A stretch of 64,000 bases of DNA from Aurantimonas sp. HBX-1 (GCF_021391535.1 NZ_CP090066.1:3361501-3425500), one strand, 5' to 3'; counted from the stretch's first letter, positions 53,501 through 64,000 are shown. Notes: a model not told the origin generated them from the sequence alone. A program made the numbers and translations.

Positions 53501-53804
53501 GCCGCTGCAGATCGCCCAGCTCGCCGAGGCGGCGGCGTCGCTCGCCGGCGTCGGCGGCTCGACCGGCCTCCTGGAGAACCTTCGCGCGCAGCTCGGCGTC
53601 GACGACCTCGACATCCGCACGACGGCGGACGGCCAGACTGCCGTCGGCGTCGGCCGCTACATCAACGACAACACCTATCTCGGCGTCGATTCCACCGGGC
53701 GGGTGTCGATCGATCTCGATCTCGGCGCCGATCTCAAGATCCGCGGCGCGGTCGACGCCCAGGGCAGCGGCGAGGTCGGCGTATTCTACGAGGGCGAATT
53801 CTAG
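47544..53804 (+). CDS. tamB: Translocation/assembly module protein TamB with tandem repeats
   Basis: Very large (2086 aa) envelope protein of the AsmA/TamB group, inner-membrane anchored by its N-terminal hydrophobic segment (MFRRLSLALLACLAAALL) and spanning the periplasm as a beta-taco/bridge-like lipid-transfer fold. Typical TamB features are the N-terminal FLSSDTMQVEIEGLSGALTGNIRI and a C-terminal DUF490 domain (about 1750-2086; PANAPSIVGGFELQRGRFIIL, FTFSSSPALPQDEVLARLIFGQ, ending in AQGSGEVGVFYEGEF). Much longer than the usual 1200-1500 aa: residues 864-1674 are eight tandem units of 101-103 residues. It follows tamA with a TGATG overlap. It is proposed to move phospholipids or help TamA insert outer-membrane proteins. 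Confidence 0.95.
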   Translation: MPMFRRLSLALLACLAAALLPARPAAAQGFVANQLENFLSSDTMQVEIEGLSGALTGNIRIERVTVSDPQGTFLTASDLAMDWSPLALVRSNLSIDALTAGQIVLERLPVGQPETPAGESSGFTLPSITASIDDLTIGEFVLGEAIAGERARLRANGSLTLAADPTNLDLRANIERLDRPGQIALDLGYAPGENQLRLDVKASEPAGGLVATLLDIPDRPAVELTINGSGPLSAFMANGSLTVAGEPAATLTARVDGAENGRRVAASLSVSAERFVPEAYSRYVAGGANLDVQMLMRDDGLYVIDQAELSSDALAATASGTLDLSGTGNDLTIAIASRDGSAIPFAFGTPPGATELEVAGLEGRITGALGAAGLNVTAQLPRAAYGEYVATGVDAALTSAGFDITGFQGPFAVEATAAEVAAPEGLADRFLTGPLRLAVDGALTDNGLVFNPSRATTEVASVGLQGTAALNFAIFDLAVESTFQTAALSAAMIPLAGDELAVSGRFARTPDATISAQNLSVRGEGLTIDGSASLSNDTVSADIEGELQQAGTVNSAFSGAATFSLTASGPVEQPDIDLEISGNGLSINGRELADLSVSARGTFGGGAPAGTVEITGTLDGQPLSGAAQLETLANGERRINGLAIRQGPNAITGDLTLTDAFAPVGTLTVDVEDIGPLAALGGIDASGDVKGTIELSVDGDDMPVATLDLAGETIGFAGNTLQTARIDLEVADYLGTPRPAGEVSAAAIEAAGLSVRDLAVELTREGDATGLVATAELNDVPLRLEGSASFEPGTTLITLSRIEAEIPDAEVSLREPVTIRIADGTTTLPEIVLETGDGTVSLAGTAGENLDLALRLDSVPAAIANPFVPGLAAGGRIDGSVTVSGAASDPAARFSINTTELAIGQSRAANVPPVEAVLAGTYENGTLTLETARVDLGDGSIVANGSVGETLDLDVALDNVPVALANGFVDELDAAGTVSGTASVTGSRADPSATFDIEGRDITAEEIAAAGIAPLTLDLAGSYANGTLDLAEANVAVGDGSLTASGTIGETLDLALRASDLPVGLANGFVPGLDAEGIISGTASASGSLSDPSATFDLTGSGITTREIAASGVAPLDLRLAGSYADGTADLETAVVNVGDGSLTASGRIGETLDVAVDVNSIPVGLVNGFVDGLGAEGTISGTARATGTLSDPTASFDLAGANITADGIEASGIAPLDLTASGRLADGTLTLTTARVDVGEGSLTASGTVGEQLDLQLSLDQLPVGLVNGYLPDLEAEGTISGTGTATGSLSDPRAEFDLSGSGITTRQIAQSGVAPLSLDVAGSYADGTATIANADLSVGEGSLSASGTVGETLDIDLSLDELPVGLANGFVDGLNAEGTISGSGTATGSLSDPQATFDLTGTGITTRQIAQSGVAPLSLDVAGSYADGTATIANADVTVGNGSLTASGTVGQQLDLNVQINRLPAGLANGFVDGLGAQGTIDGTATATGSISDPNARFDIALNNVSVAQGRAAGAPPINGTIAGAYAGGTLRLDRANVAIGGGSIDVTGTAGANALDLTATINNVPASIAGSAAPGIAPQGTINGTVRASGSPASPAVSYDVNVAGASIQQTRDAGVGPLAVTSNGQYTGNAVTTTTTLTGNGIDFRADGSVNLAGTPQLDLNLAGTAPLSLANGILAEGGRSLEGTARVDARVTGPVSQPNVVGSISTAGSRFVDTGTNVAVDDISTTIALNGQTATIQSFDANLASGGDISIGGSVGLSNGFPADLTINLDDGRYSDGELIGASLDADLTLTGPLAETPLLAGTVNASEINVLVPENLPGSLARIDVTHANASPEVLQQQRELFPNRGEGASQGGVALDITFNAPSRVFVRGRGLDAELGGTIQITGPANAPSIVGGFELQRGRFIILSRRLDFERGRLSFTGSLTPTLDLLARSDTGDATVNVAVTGPANDPSFTFSSSPALPQDEVLARLIFGQGTSNLSPLQIAQLAEAAASLAGVGGSTGLLENLRAQLGVDDLDIRTTADGQTAVGVGRYINDNTYLGVDSTGRVSIDLDLGADLKIRGAVDAQGSGEVGVFYEGEF
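50133..52565 (+). repeat. Eight tandem ~303 bp coding repeats within tamB
   Basis: The anchor codon before N(G/P)FV-like residues recurs at 50133, 50436, 50739, 51042, 51345, 51648 and 51951 (exactly 303 bp apart), then at 52257 and 52566 (306 and 309 bp). Each unit reads about: NGFVxGLxAEGTISG, ATGSLSDPxATFDL, a variable QIAQSGVAPL, LAGSYADGT, VGxGSLTASGTVGETLDL. Units starting 51345 and 51648 are nearly identical at DNA level over about 51466-51553 against 51769-51856. Confidence 0.93.
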
Positions 53805-53960
53805 CGCGGGCATCCCGGGACGCAGCGCCAAACAGGCAGTGCGTCCTCGCCGCCGCGCCGCCGGACCGACCCACCCTTCCGAAATCCGACCGGCCGCCTA
53901 TCTGTGGCGCCGACCTGCGGTATCGTGCATGCCGCGATTCGCTGAACCAGGAGCATCCCC

Positions 53961-55322
53961 ATGCCGACCAGCATCAACCCGGCCACCGGCGAGACGATCG
54001 AGGAATTCGCCGAGCACAGCGACAGCGAGGTCGAACGCGCGCTGGCGACCGCCGATTCGGCATTCGCCGACTGGCGCCGCTCGCCGTTCAGCCGCCGCGC
54101 CGAGCTGCTGCGCCGCACCGCCGACCTGCTCGAGGCCAGGAAGGACGAGCTGGGGCGCCTGGCGACGCTGGAAATGGGCAAGCGGCTGAAGGAAGCCGTT
54201 GCCGAAGTCGAGAAATGCGCCGTCGGCTGCCGCTATTACGCCGACCACGGCGAGCGGCTGCTGGCCGACGATCACCGCGACGGGCCGGCGAAGCAGAATT
54301 ACGTCGCCTATCTGCCGATGGGTCCGATCCTGGCGGTGATGCCCTGGAACTTCCCGTTCTGGCAGGTGCTGCGCTTTGCGGCGCCGGCAATCATGGCCGG
54401 TAATGTCAGCGTCCTGAAGCACGCCTCGAATGTCAGCCTGTGCGCGCTGAAGATCGAGGAAATCCTCCGCGAGGCCGAGGCGCCGGAGGGCCTATTCCAG
54501 ACGCTGCTGGTCTCCTCGAAGCGGGTCGAGGGGATTCTGCGCGATCCGCGCATCCGCGCCGCGACGCTTACCGGCAGCGAGGGCGCCGGCTCCGCCGTCG
54601 CCGCCGTCGCGGGATCGGAACTCAAGCCGACGGTGCTGGAGCTCGGCGGCTCCGACCCGTTCATCGTGATGCCCTCGGCCGACCTCGAGAAGGCCGCCGA
54701 GGTGGGCGTCACCGCGCGGATGCAGAACAACGGTCAGAGCTGCATCGCCGCCAAGCGGTTCATCGTCCATGCGGACGTCTACGACGACTATCTCGGCCGC
54801 TACCGGGAGAAGGTCGAGGCGATCAGGCTCGGCGACCCGATGGATGCCGAGACCGGCATGGGCCCGCTGGCGCTGGCCTCCAGCGTCGACGACCTGGGCC
54901 AGCAGATCGATCGCTCCGTCAAGGCGGGGGCGAAGCTCGTCACCGGCGGCAAGGCGCCCGAGGGTCCGGGCTATTTCTTCCAGCCGTCGATCATCGCCGA
55001 TGTCCCCGAGGCCGCGCCGGCCTATCGCGAGGAACTGTTCGGCCCCTGCGCGATCTTCTTCAAGGTCCGCAATGCCGACGAGGCGATCGCGCTTGCCAAC
55101 GATTCCGATTTCGGCCTCGGCGGCTCGGTGTGGACCAACGAGGCGGCCGAACAGCAGCAGTTCGTGCGCGAGCTCGACCAGGGGGCGACCAACTTCAACC
55201 GGATGACCGCCTCCGACCCCCGCCTGCCGTTCGGCGGCGTGAAGCGCTCCGGCTACGGACGCGAACTGTCCGGTGAAGGCATGCACGCCTTCATGAACGT
55301 CAAGACCGTCACCATCGACTGA
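53961..55322 (+). CDS. NAD(P)-dependent aldehyde dehydrogenase, succinate-semialdehyde dehydrogenase-like
   Basis: Oxidises an aldehyde to its acid; closest resemblance is to the short (about 455 aa) succinate-semialdehyde dehydrogenase group. Length 453 aa. Motifs: INPATGETIEEF, cofactor-binding PMGPILAVMPWNFPFWQVLRFAAPAIMAGN and TGSEGAGSAVAAVAG, the general-base Glu in LELGGSDPFIV, and the catalytic Cys in MQNNGQSCIAAKR (about 265). RLPFGGVKRSGYGREL ends the domain. ATG 53961 is preceded by AGGAG. It stands alone after tamB. Substrate is inferred; acetaldehyde from ethanolamine cannot be excluded. Confidence 0.88.
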   Translation: MPTSINPATGETIEEFAEHSDSEVERALATADSAFADWRRSPFSRRAELLRRTADLLEARKDELGRLATLEMGKRLKEAVAEVEKCAVGCRYYADHGERLLADDHRDGPAKQNYVAYLPMGPILAVMPWNFPFWQVLRFAAPAIMAGNVSVLKHASNVSLCALKIEEILREAEAPEGLFQTLLVSSKRVEGILRDPRIRAATLTGSEGAGSAVAAVAGSELKPTVLELGGSDPFIVMPSADLEKAAEVGVTARMQNNGQSCIAAKRFIVHADVYDDYLGRYREKVEAIRLGDPMDAETGMGPLALASSVDDLGQQIDRSVKAGAKLVTGGKAPEGPGYFFQPSIIADVPEAAPAYREELFGPCAIFFKVRNADEAIALANDSDFGLGGSVWTNEAAEQQQFVRELDQGATNFNRMTASDPRLPFGGVKRSGYGRELSGEGMHAFMNVKTVTID

Positions 55323-55336
55323 ACCGTGGCCGCGAA

Positions 55337-55364
55337 CCGGGAGTGGCGCGCGTTGCCCTCCCGG
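55337..55364 (+). terminator. Hairpin after the aldehyde dehydrogenase gene
   Basis: CCGGGAG (55337-55343) and CTCCCGG (55358-55364) pair perfectly, and an inner GGC/GCC extends the stem past a single mismatch. It begins 14 bp after the stop codon. No T-tract follows, so termination strength is uncertain. The remaining 160 bp up to pgi must hold the promoter of the glycogen operon; no clear -10/-35 was picked. Confidence 0.5.
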
Positions 55365-55525
55365 CCCGTTCGGACCAAGATTCAGGCAGTCTTCCAATCT
55401 GCACGAATTGCCATCACTATTTCCCTGCAAGTCCGTTTGCCACGCTGGCCGAACCGGCCTAAAGGGTCAGCTAGCCGGCTCTAGAATTCTGCCGCGCATC
55501 GGACTGCGGCAACAGGAGCCTGTGG

Positions 55526-57165
55526 ATGAGGCCTGACGAAACTCGCCCCGAGGCGGACCTCGCGACCATGGCAGCGGCAGCGGCGCAGAAGGGTCCGCGC
55601 GCCCTCTTCGCCGCCGACCCCGACCGCTTCGCGCGTTTCTCGGCGCGGCACGGCGATCTGCTGCTGGATTTTTCCAAGACGTCGATCGACGCGCCGGCGC
55701 TGCGGGCGCTGCTCGACCTGGCGCGATCCTGTTCGCTGGAAGCAAGGCGCGACGCGATGTTCGCCGGGGCCGCGATCAACGCGACGGAGGGCCGGGCGGT
55801 GATGCACGTCGCCCTGCGCGGCGAGCCCAAGGACGGCTACCGCGTCGACGGCAACCCGGTGAGCGGCGCCGTCGAGGACGTGCTGAAGGCGATGACCGCC
55901 TTCGCCGAGCGGGTGCGCACCGGCGAACTGCGCGGCGCGACCGACAAGAACATCACCGACATCGTCAATATCGGCATCGGCGGATCGGATCTCGGCCCGG
56001 CCATGGCGACGCTGGCGCTGGCGCCCTATCACGACGGGCCGCGCACGCATTTCGTCTCGAATGTCGACGGCGCCCACATCGCCGACACGCTGGCGAAGCT
56101 CGATCCCGAGACGACGCTGGTGATCGTCGCGTCGAAGACTTTCACCACCATCGAGACGATGACCAACGCGGCGAGCGCCCGCGCCTGGATTGCCGGGGCG
56201 CTCGGCGAGGAAGCGGTGCGGGCGCATTTCGCTGCGGTGTCGACGGCGCTCGACAAGGTGGCCGAGTTTGGCATCGCCGAAGACCGGGTGTTCGGCTTCT
56301 GGGACTGGGTCGGCGGGCGCTATTCGCTGTGGTCGGCGATCGGCCTGCCGCTGATGCTGGCGATCGGCAGCGTCCGGTTCCGCGAATTCCTCGCCGGCGG
56401 CCGCGACATCGACCAGCATTTCCTAACCGCGCCGCTGGAGGCGAACCTGCCCGTGCTGCTCGGTCTCGTCGGCTACTGGCACCGGGCGCTCTGCCACTAT
56501 CCGACCCGCGCGATCATCCCCTACGACCAGCGGCTGGCGCGCTTTCCGGCCTATCTGCAGCAGCTCGACATGGAATCGAACGGCAAGCGCGTCGGGCTCG
56601 ACGGCGAGGCAGTGCCGGTCTCCGGCCCGGTCGCCTGGGGCGAGCCCGGCACCAACGGCCAGCACGCCTTCTTCCAGCTGCTGCACCAGGGCACGGACGT
56701 CGTACCCGTGGAATTTCTCGTCGGCGCCCTGGCGCACGAGCCTGCTTCGATGCGCGTCCACCAGGACCTACTGCTTGCCAACTGCCTCGCCCAGAGCGAG
56801 GCGCTGATGCGCGGACGTGATCTCGAGGAAGCCCGCCGGCAGCTTCTGGCGGCAGGCAAGTCGCCGGCCGAGGCCGAGCGGCTGGCCCCGCACCGGGTCT
56901 TCCCCGGCAACCGGCCGTCGGTCACCCTGCTCTATCCGCTGCTTGACCCGGCGATGCTCGGCCGGCTCATCGCACTCTACGAGCACCGCGTCTTCGTCGA
57001 GGCCCAGCTTTACGGGATCAATGCCTTCGACCAATGGGGCGTCGAACTCGGCAAGGAACTCGCCAACAAGCTGGTGCCGGTCGTCACCGGCGAAGCGGCA
57101 GCCGACGATCGCGACGGCTCGACCGCCGGCCTCGTCGCCGCCATCCGGAAAATAAGAGGTATCTG

Positions 57166-57166
<1 letters not shown>
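55526..57166 (+). CDS. pgi: Glucose-6-phosphate isomerase
   Basis: Interconverts glucose 6-phosphate and fructose 6-phosphate. Length 546 aa, full size. Motifs: LLDFSKTSID, GEP, NIGIGGSDLGPAMATLAL, VSNVDGAHIADTL, ASKTFTTIETMTNA, FGFWDWVGGRYSLWSAIGLPL (the PGI signature with catalytic Glu region) and the C-terminal signature YEHRVFVEAQLYGINAFDQWGVELGK (about 493-518). It opens the pgi-glgP-glgC-glgA-pgm cluster, joining gluconeogenic Calvin-cycle sugar phosphate to glycogen. Its stop overlaps the glgP start by one base (TGATG). Confidence 0.97.
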
Positions 57167-59667
<2,501 letters not shown>

Positions 59668-59842
59668 GGCTCCCGCCTTTCTGCGCGAAGAAGGCGTCGC
59701 TGCCGGCGTAGCCGCTTGCATGCCGGGCGCTATCTCGTACTGACTGGCGCCTGGGGACAGGACAGTCCGCGAGCGGGGCATGGCGTTGTCGGTCGACAGC
59801 GTGATGCCCGGGGGCCCCGTCGCCGCCTTGGGAGGGAGAAGA

Positions 59843-61114
59843 ATGGCTGAGAACCGACGCATCGCGCCTTTGGCGCGCGACACCATGGCCTACGTGCTGG
59901 CCGGCGGCCGTGGCAGCCGGCTGCTCGAGCTGACCGACGCGCGCGCCAAGCCGGCGGTGTTCTTCGGCGGCAAGACGCGGATCATCGACTTCGCGCTGTC
60001 CAACGCGATCAATTCCGGCATCAGGCGCATCGGCGTCGCCACGCAGTACAAGGCGCACAGCCTGATCCGGCACCTGCAGAACGGCTGGAACTTCCTGCGG
60101 CCGGGCCGCAACGAGAGCTTCGACATCCTGCCGGCGAGCCAGCGCGTGTCGGAGGACCAGTGGTATGCCGGCACCGCCGACGCGGTCTACCAGAACATCG
60201 ACATCATCGAGGACTACGCGCCCCGCTACATCGTCATCCTGGCGGGCGACCACATCTACAAGATGGACTACGAGTTCATGCTGCAGCAGCACGTGGACTC
60301 CAAGGCGGACGTGACGGTCGGCTGCCTGGAAGTGCCGCGCATGGAGGCCAGCGGCTTCGGCGTCATGCATGTCGACGACAAGGACCGCATCACCGACTTC
60401 ATCGAGAAGCCCGCCGATCCGCCGGCGATCCCCGGCCGCCCGGACACGGCGCTGGCCTCGATGGGCATCTATGTCTTCGAGACGCATTTCCTGATGGACC
60501 AGCTGCGGCGCGACGCGGCCGACACGACGTCCAACAGAGACTTCGGCAAGGACATCATCCCACACATCGTGCGCCACGGCGTCGCCTACGCCCACCGCTT
60601 CAACCGCTCGGTGGTGCGCTCGGCCAACGAGCCGGACACCGAGGCCTACTGGCGGGACGTCGGCACGGTCGACGCCTACTGGCAGGCCAATATCGACCTC
60701 ACCGACATCATCCCGCCGCTCGACATCTACGACCGGGACTGGCCGATCTGGACCTATGCCGAGACCGTGCCGCCGGCGAAGTTCGTGCATGACGAGGAGG
60801 GCCGCCGCGGCTCCGCCGTCTCCTCGCTGGTCTCCGGCGACTGCATCATCTCCGGCGGCTCGTTGCGGCGCTCGCTGCTTTTCACCGGCGTGCGGCAGCG
60901 CTCCTATTCGATGCTCGATCATGCCGTCGTGCTGCCGCAGTGCCATATCGGCCGCCACGCCCGCATCACCAAGGCGGTGATCGACCGCGGCGTGCACATC
61001 CCGGACGGGCTGGTGATCGGCGAGGATCCGGAACTCGATGCCAAGCGCTTCCGCCGCACCGAGAGCGGCATCTGCCTGGTCACCAAGCCGATGATCGACA
61101 GGCTGTCCTACTGA
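59843..61114 (+). CDS. glgC: Glucose-1-phosphate adenylyltransferase
   Basis: Makes ADP-glucose from glucose 1-phosphate and ATP, the committed step of bacterial glycogen synthesis. Length 423 aa from ATG 59843 (GGAGGGAGA just upstream); an ATG at 59780 lacks a site. Motifs: YVLAGGRGSRLLELTDARAKPAVFFGGK (nucleotide binding, about 15-42), WYAGTADAVYQN, ILAGDHIYKMDYEFML, and EASGFGVMHVD with FIEKP. A left-handed beta-helix C-terminal domain follows (SGDCIISGG, HIGRHARITKAVIDRGVHIP). Alphaproteobacterial homologues are activated by fructose 6-phosphate and pyruvate. The stop overlaps glgA by one base. Confidence 0.97.
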   Translation: MAENRRIAPLARDTMAYVLAGGRGSRLLELTDARAKPAVFFGGKTRIIDFALSNAINSGIRRIGVATQYKAHSLIRHLQNGWNFLRPGRNESFDILPASQRVSEDQWYAGTADAVYQNIDIIEDYAPRYIVILAGDHIYKMDYEFMLQQHVDSKADVTVGCLEVPRMEASGFGVMHVDDKDRITDFIEKPADPPAIPGRPDTALASMGIYVFETHFLMDQLRRDAADTTSNRDFGKDIIPHIVRHGVAYAHRFNRSVVRSANEPDTEAYWRDVGTVDAYWQANIDLTDIIPPLDIYDRDWPIWTYAETVPPAKFVHDEEGRRGSAVSSLVSGDCIISGGSLRRSLLFTGVRQRSYSMLDHAVVLPQCHIGRHARITKAVIDRGVHIPDGLVIGEDPELDAKRFRRTESGICLVTKPMIDRLSY

Positions 61115-62556
61115 TGAGCCTCAGCCTGCTCTCCGTGGCCTCGGAGGTGTTTCCGCTGATCAAGACGGGCGGCCTCGCCGACGTGGCGGGAGCACTGCCG
61201 CTGGCCCTGGCGGAGCACGGCATCGACGTGCGGACGCTGATGCCCGGCTATCCCGACGTCATGGCCCGGATCGGCACCGGCGAGACGCTGTGCCGATTCG
61301 TCAACCTGTTCGGCGGGCCGGCCGCGGTGATCGGGACAAGGCTCGGCGACCTCGACCTTCTCGTCCTCGACGCGCCGCATCTCTACGACCGCTCCGGCGG
61401 GCCCTACGTGACCGCCGGCGGCTTCGACCACCCGGACAACTGGGCGCGCTTCGCCGCTCTTTCGCAGGCGGGTGCCGCTGTCGCGCAGGGGGCCATCCCC
61501 GGCTATCGCCCCGACATCGTCCAGGCGCATGACTGGCAGGCGGCGCTCACCCCGGTCTATCTGGCCGTCTCGGGCCGGCCGCGGCCGAAGACGGTGGTGA
61601 CGATCCACAACCTCGCCTTCCAGGGCAGCTATCCGGCCTCGATCTTCGGGTCGCTCGGCCTGCCGGCCGCCGCCTGGTCGCTCGAGGGCGTCGAGTATTA
61701 CGGCAATGTCGGGTACCTGAAGGGTGGCCTGCACGCCGCCGACCTGGTGACGACGGTGAGCCCCACCTATGCCGAGGAGATCCTGACGCCGGGCGGCGGC
61801 ATGGGGCTCGACGGCCTGCTGCGGGGCCGCGGCGAACGCCTCGTCGGCATCGTCAACGGCATCGACACCGGCGTCTGGGACCCGCGGAACGATCCGGTCA
61901 TCGCCAGCCCCTACGGAGCGAGAAGCCTGAAAGGCCGCCTCCGCAACAAGCGGGCGATCGAGCAGGAATTCGGCCTGGCCCGCGGCGACGGACCGATCCT
62001 CGCTGTCGTAAGCCGGCTTACCTGGCAGAAGGGTCTCGACCTCGTCGCCGAGGCCTGCGACGCCATCGTCGCGCGCGGCGCCCGGCTCGTGGTGGTCGGC
62101 TCCGGCGAGCCGATGATCGAGGGACAGTTCCTCGCCGCCCATGCCCGCCATCCCGATCGCATCGGCGTACGGATCGGCTATGACGAGACCCTGTCGCACC
62201 GGGTGCAGGCGGGCGCCGACGCCATCCTCATCCCTTCCCGCTTCGAGCCCTGCGGCCTGACCCAGCTCTACGGCCTGCGCTATGGCTGCATCCCGGTCGT
62301 CGCCAAGGTCGGCGGCCTGGCCGACACGGTGATCGACGCGAACCATGCCGCCGTCACCGCCGGGGTCGCCACCGGCGTGATCTTCGGGCCGCCGACGGGG
62401 CCGGCGCTGATCGACGGCGTGGATCGCGTCCTCGACCTTTACGCCGACCCGAAAGGCTGGCGTAGCATGCAGGTTTCGGCCATGAACGCAGACGTGTCCT
62501 GGCGCGCCAGCGCCCGGATCTACGCAGATCTCTTCCGCGATCTCACGAGAGAGTAG
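61114..62556 (+). CDS. glgA: Glycogen synthase (ADP-glucose dependent)
   Basis: GT5-family starch/glycogen synthase transferring glucose from ADP-glucose to alpha-1,4-glucan ends. Length 480 aa from ATG 61114. It shows the N-terminal KTGGLADVAGALP (ADP-glucose binding Lys), VQAHDWQAALTPVYL, TIHNLAFQG, GIVNGIDTGVWDP, VSRLTWQKGLDLV and the C-terminal IPSRFEPCGLTQLYGLRYG with the catalytic Glu. The start ATG overlaps the glgC stop (TGATG). It is followed 9 bp later by pgm. No branching enzyme glgB or debranching glgX is seen within the window. Confidence 0.97.
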   Translation: MSLSLLSVASEVFPLIKTGGLADVAGALPLALAEHGIDVRTLMPGYPDVMARIGTGETLCRFVNLFGGPAAVIGTRLGDLDLLVLDAPHLYDRSGGPYVTAGGFDHPDNWARFAALSQAGAAVAQGAIPGYRPDIVQAHDWQAALTPVYLAVSGRPRPKTVVTIHNLAFQGSYPASIFGSLGLPAAAWSLEGVEYYGNVGYLKGGLHAADLVTTVSPTYAEEILTPGGGMGLDGLLRGRGERLVGIVNGIDTGVWDPRNDPVIASPYGARSLKGRLRNKRAIEQEFGLARGDGPILAVVSRLTWQKGLDLVAEACDAIVARGARLVVVGSGEPMIEGQFLAAHARHPDRIGVRIGYDETLSHRVQAGADAILIPSRFEPCGLTQLYGLRYGCIPVVAKVGGLADTVIDANHAAVTAGVATGVIFGPPTGPALIDGVDRVLDLYADPKGWRSMQVSAMNADVSWRASARIYADLFRDLTRE

Positions 62557-62565
62557 ATTGACGCC

Positions 62566-64000
62566 ATGATCGAGACGATCGCCACCAAGCCCTATGACGA
62601 CCAGAAGCCGGGCACGTCGGGCCTGCGCAAGAAGGTGCCGCATTTCCAGCAGCCGCACTACGCGGCGAACTTCCTGCAGGCGATCTTCGACGCGGTCGCG
62701 ACCGGCGACGGCGACACGCTGGTGATCGGCGGCGACGGACGCTTCTACAACCGCGAGGTGATCCTCCTGGCGATCCGCATGGCGGCCGCCAACGGCTACG
62801 GGCGGGTCGTCGTCGGGCGCGGCGGGCTGCTGTCGACGCCGGCCGCCTCGCATCTGATCCGCAAGCGCGGCGCCGCGGGTGGCATCATCCTGTCGGCCAG
62901 CCACAATCCGGGCGGGCCGAACGGCGATTTCGGCATCAAGTACAATATCGGCAATGGCGGCCCGGCCCCGGAGCGCGTCACCGAGACGATCTTCGCCAAG
63001 GCGTCGAGCCTCACCCGCTACCGCGTCTGGACCGAGACCGCGCCGGACATCTCGCGCATCGGCGAGAGCCGGCTCGGCGACATGGTCGTCGAGGTGGTGG
63101 ACCCGGTGGCCGACTATGCCGAGCTGATGGAGAGCCTGTTCGACTTCGCCCTGATCCGCGACCTCGTCGCCTCCGGCTTCGGGATGCGCTTCGACGCCAT
63201 GCATGCGGTGACCGGCCCCTATGCTCGGGAGATCCTGGAAAACCGCCTCGGAGCGCCACGCGGCACGGTGATCAACGGCGTGCCGCTGCCGGATTTCGGC
63301 GGCGGCCACCCCGATCCGAACGCCGTGCATGCGGCGGACCTGATCGAGGAAATGATGGCGCCGGACGGTCCGGATTTCGGCGCGGCGTCCGACGGTGACG
63401 GCGACCGCAACCTCATCGTCGGCAAGGGCATCGTCGTCTCGCCCTCCGATTCGCTGGCGATCCTCGCCGCCAACGCCCCGCTGGCGCCCGGCTATGCGCG
63501 CGGCATCGCCGGCATCGCGCGGTCGATGCCGACCAGCCAGGCGGCCGACCGGGTCGCCGAGAAGCGCGGCATCGGGCTCTACGAGACCCCGACCGGCTGG
63601 AAGTTCTTCGGCACGCTGCTCGACGCCGGCAAGGTGACGATCTGCGGCGAGGAAAGCGCCGGCACCGGTTCCGACCACGTGCGCGAGAAGGACGGTCTGT
63701 GGGCCGTGCTGCTCTGGCTCAACATCCTGGCGGCGCGGCGCGAGAGCGTCCGGGAGGTGGTCGAGAGCCACTGGGCCGAGTTCGGCCGCACCTTCTACCA
63801 GCGGCACGACTACGAGGAGATCGATTCCGCCGCCGCCGAGGGGCTGATGGAATCGCTGCACGACCGGCTGGCCTCGATGGCCGGCCAGCGCTTCGGCACG
63901 CTCGTCGTCTCGGAGGCCGACGACTTCTCCTACAAGGACCCGATCGACGGCTCCGTCGCTACCGGCCAGGGCATCCGCATCGTCTTCTCCGGCGGCTCGC
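62566..64000 (+). CDS. pgm: Phosphoglucomutase (alpha-D-glucose), partial at window end
   Basis: Interconverts glucose 1-phosphate and glucose 6-phosphate, linking GlgC and GlgP to PGI. The visible N-terminal 478 codons of an expected 540 or so begin MIETIATKPYDDQKPGTSGL and include the phosphoserine loop GGIILSASHNPGGPNGDFGIKYN, the Mg site ASDGDGDRNLIVG, the sugar-binding loop GEESAGTGSDHVREKDGLWAVLLWLN (about 363-388; key GEESAG), and the YETPTGWKFFG stretch. The end is cut by the window. It starts 9 bp after glgA. Confidence 0.95.
   Translation, partial: MIETIATKPYDDQKPGTSGLRKKVPHFQQPHYAANFLQAIFDAVATGDGDTLVIGGDGRFYNREVILLAIRMAAANGYGRVVVGRGGLLSTPAASHLIRKRGAAGGIILSASHNPGGPNGDFGIKYNIGNGGPAPERVTETIFAKASSLTRYRVWTETAPDISRIGESRLGDMVVEVVDPVADYAELMESLFDFALIRDLVASGFGMRFDAMHAVTGPYAREILENRLGAPRGTVINGVPLPDFGGGHPDPNAVHAADLIEEMMAPDGPDFGAASDGDGDRNLIVGKGIVVSPSDSLAILAANAPLAPGYARGIAGIARSMPTSQAADRVAEKRGIGLYETPTGWKFFGTLLDAGKVTICGEESAGTGSDHVREKDGLWAVLLWLNILAARRESVREVVESHWAEFGRTFYQRHDYEEIDSAAAEGLMESLHDRLASMAGQRFGTLVVSEADDFSYKDPIDGSVATGQGIRIVFSGGS

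Overview
This is a 64 kb stretch of GC-rich (my estimate is high 60s %) bacterial chromosome. It carries metabolic operons packed head to tail, mostly joined by 1-4 bp stop/start overlaps. The gene content suggests an alphaproteobacterium of the order Hyphomicrobiales: a red-type (form IC) RuBisCO operon with CbbX, a crtE/Z/B/I/Y/X zeaxanthin-glucoside pathway, a DUF2585 membrane protein, a UdgX-type uracil-DNA glycosylase fusion and form II coxSLM. A yellow-orange relative of Aurantimonadaceae (Aurantimonas, Jiella, Aureimonas) would fit, but that placement is inference. I saw no tRNA, rRNA, CRISPR array, insertion sequence, phage gene or integrase, so this looks like core or stable accessory chromosome.

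Layout. 1-3479 (-): ethanolamine use, eutB-eutC-eat, with eat cut by the window start. 3584-6672 (+): a CueR-type copper promoter, a copper P-type ATPase with two YHS domains, and a periplasmic DUF411 protein. 6689-9755 (-): valine/isobutyrate catabolism (isobutyryl-CoA dehydrogenase, 3-hydroxyisobutyryl-CoA hydrolase, MmsB). 9897-10199 (-): a small unknown protein with a TTG start. 10309-19585 (-): Calvin cycle operon cbbF-P-T-A-L-S-X-E, with divergent cbbR at 19710-20699. 20671-28369: isoprenoid and carotenoid genes (fni; crtE-crtZ; crtX-Y-I-B). 28602-32140: DUF2585 protein, HerA-like ATPase, glycerate 2-kinase. 32338-34912 (+): cyanide-insensitive-type bd oxidase cioA-cioB plus a 46-codon DUF2474 subunit. 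34913-37971 (-): DUF4130-UdgX fusion and its partner radical-SAM protein. 38062-41102 (-): tripartite tricarboxylate transporter tctC-B-A. 41250-45094 (-): form II molybdenum hydroxylase coxS-L-M. 45601-53804 (+): tamA-tamB. 53961-55322 (+): succinate-semialdehyde-type dehydrogenase. 55526-64000 (+): pgi-glgP-glgC-glgA-pgm, with pgm cut by the window end.

How the parts fit. The cbb operon gives a nearly complete regeneration arm of the Calvin cycle (FBPase, PRK, transketolase, aldolase, epimerase) plus RuBisCO and its activase, under a LysR regulator with a clear palindromic site. Fixed carbon can be stored as glycogen through the glg operon, and glycerate kinase can return glycerate to 3-phosphoglycerate. 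No photosystem or bacteriochlorophyll genes are visible, so carotenoids probably serve photoprotection, and energy for CO2 fixation would come from chemical oxidation. The coxSLM set is form II, so CO oxidation should not be assumed.

The less ordinary parts are: TamB with eight in-register repeats of about 101 residues; the UdgX fusion and rSAM pair, split by a REP-like inverted repeat that also occurs inside the cbb operon; a shared hairpin stem in two cbb intercistronic gaps; and the exact MerR-family operator in front of the copper ATPase.
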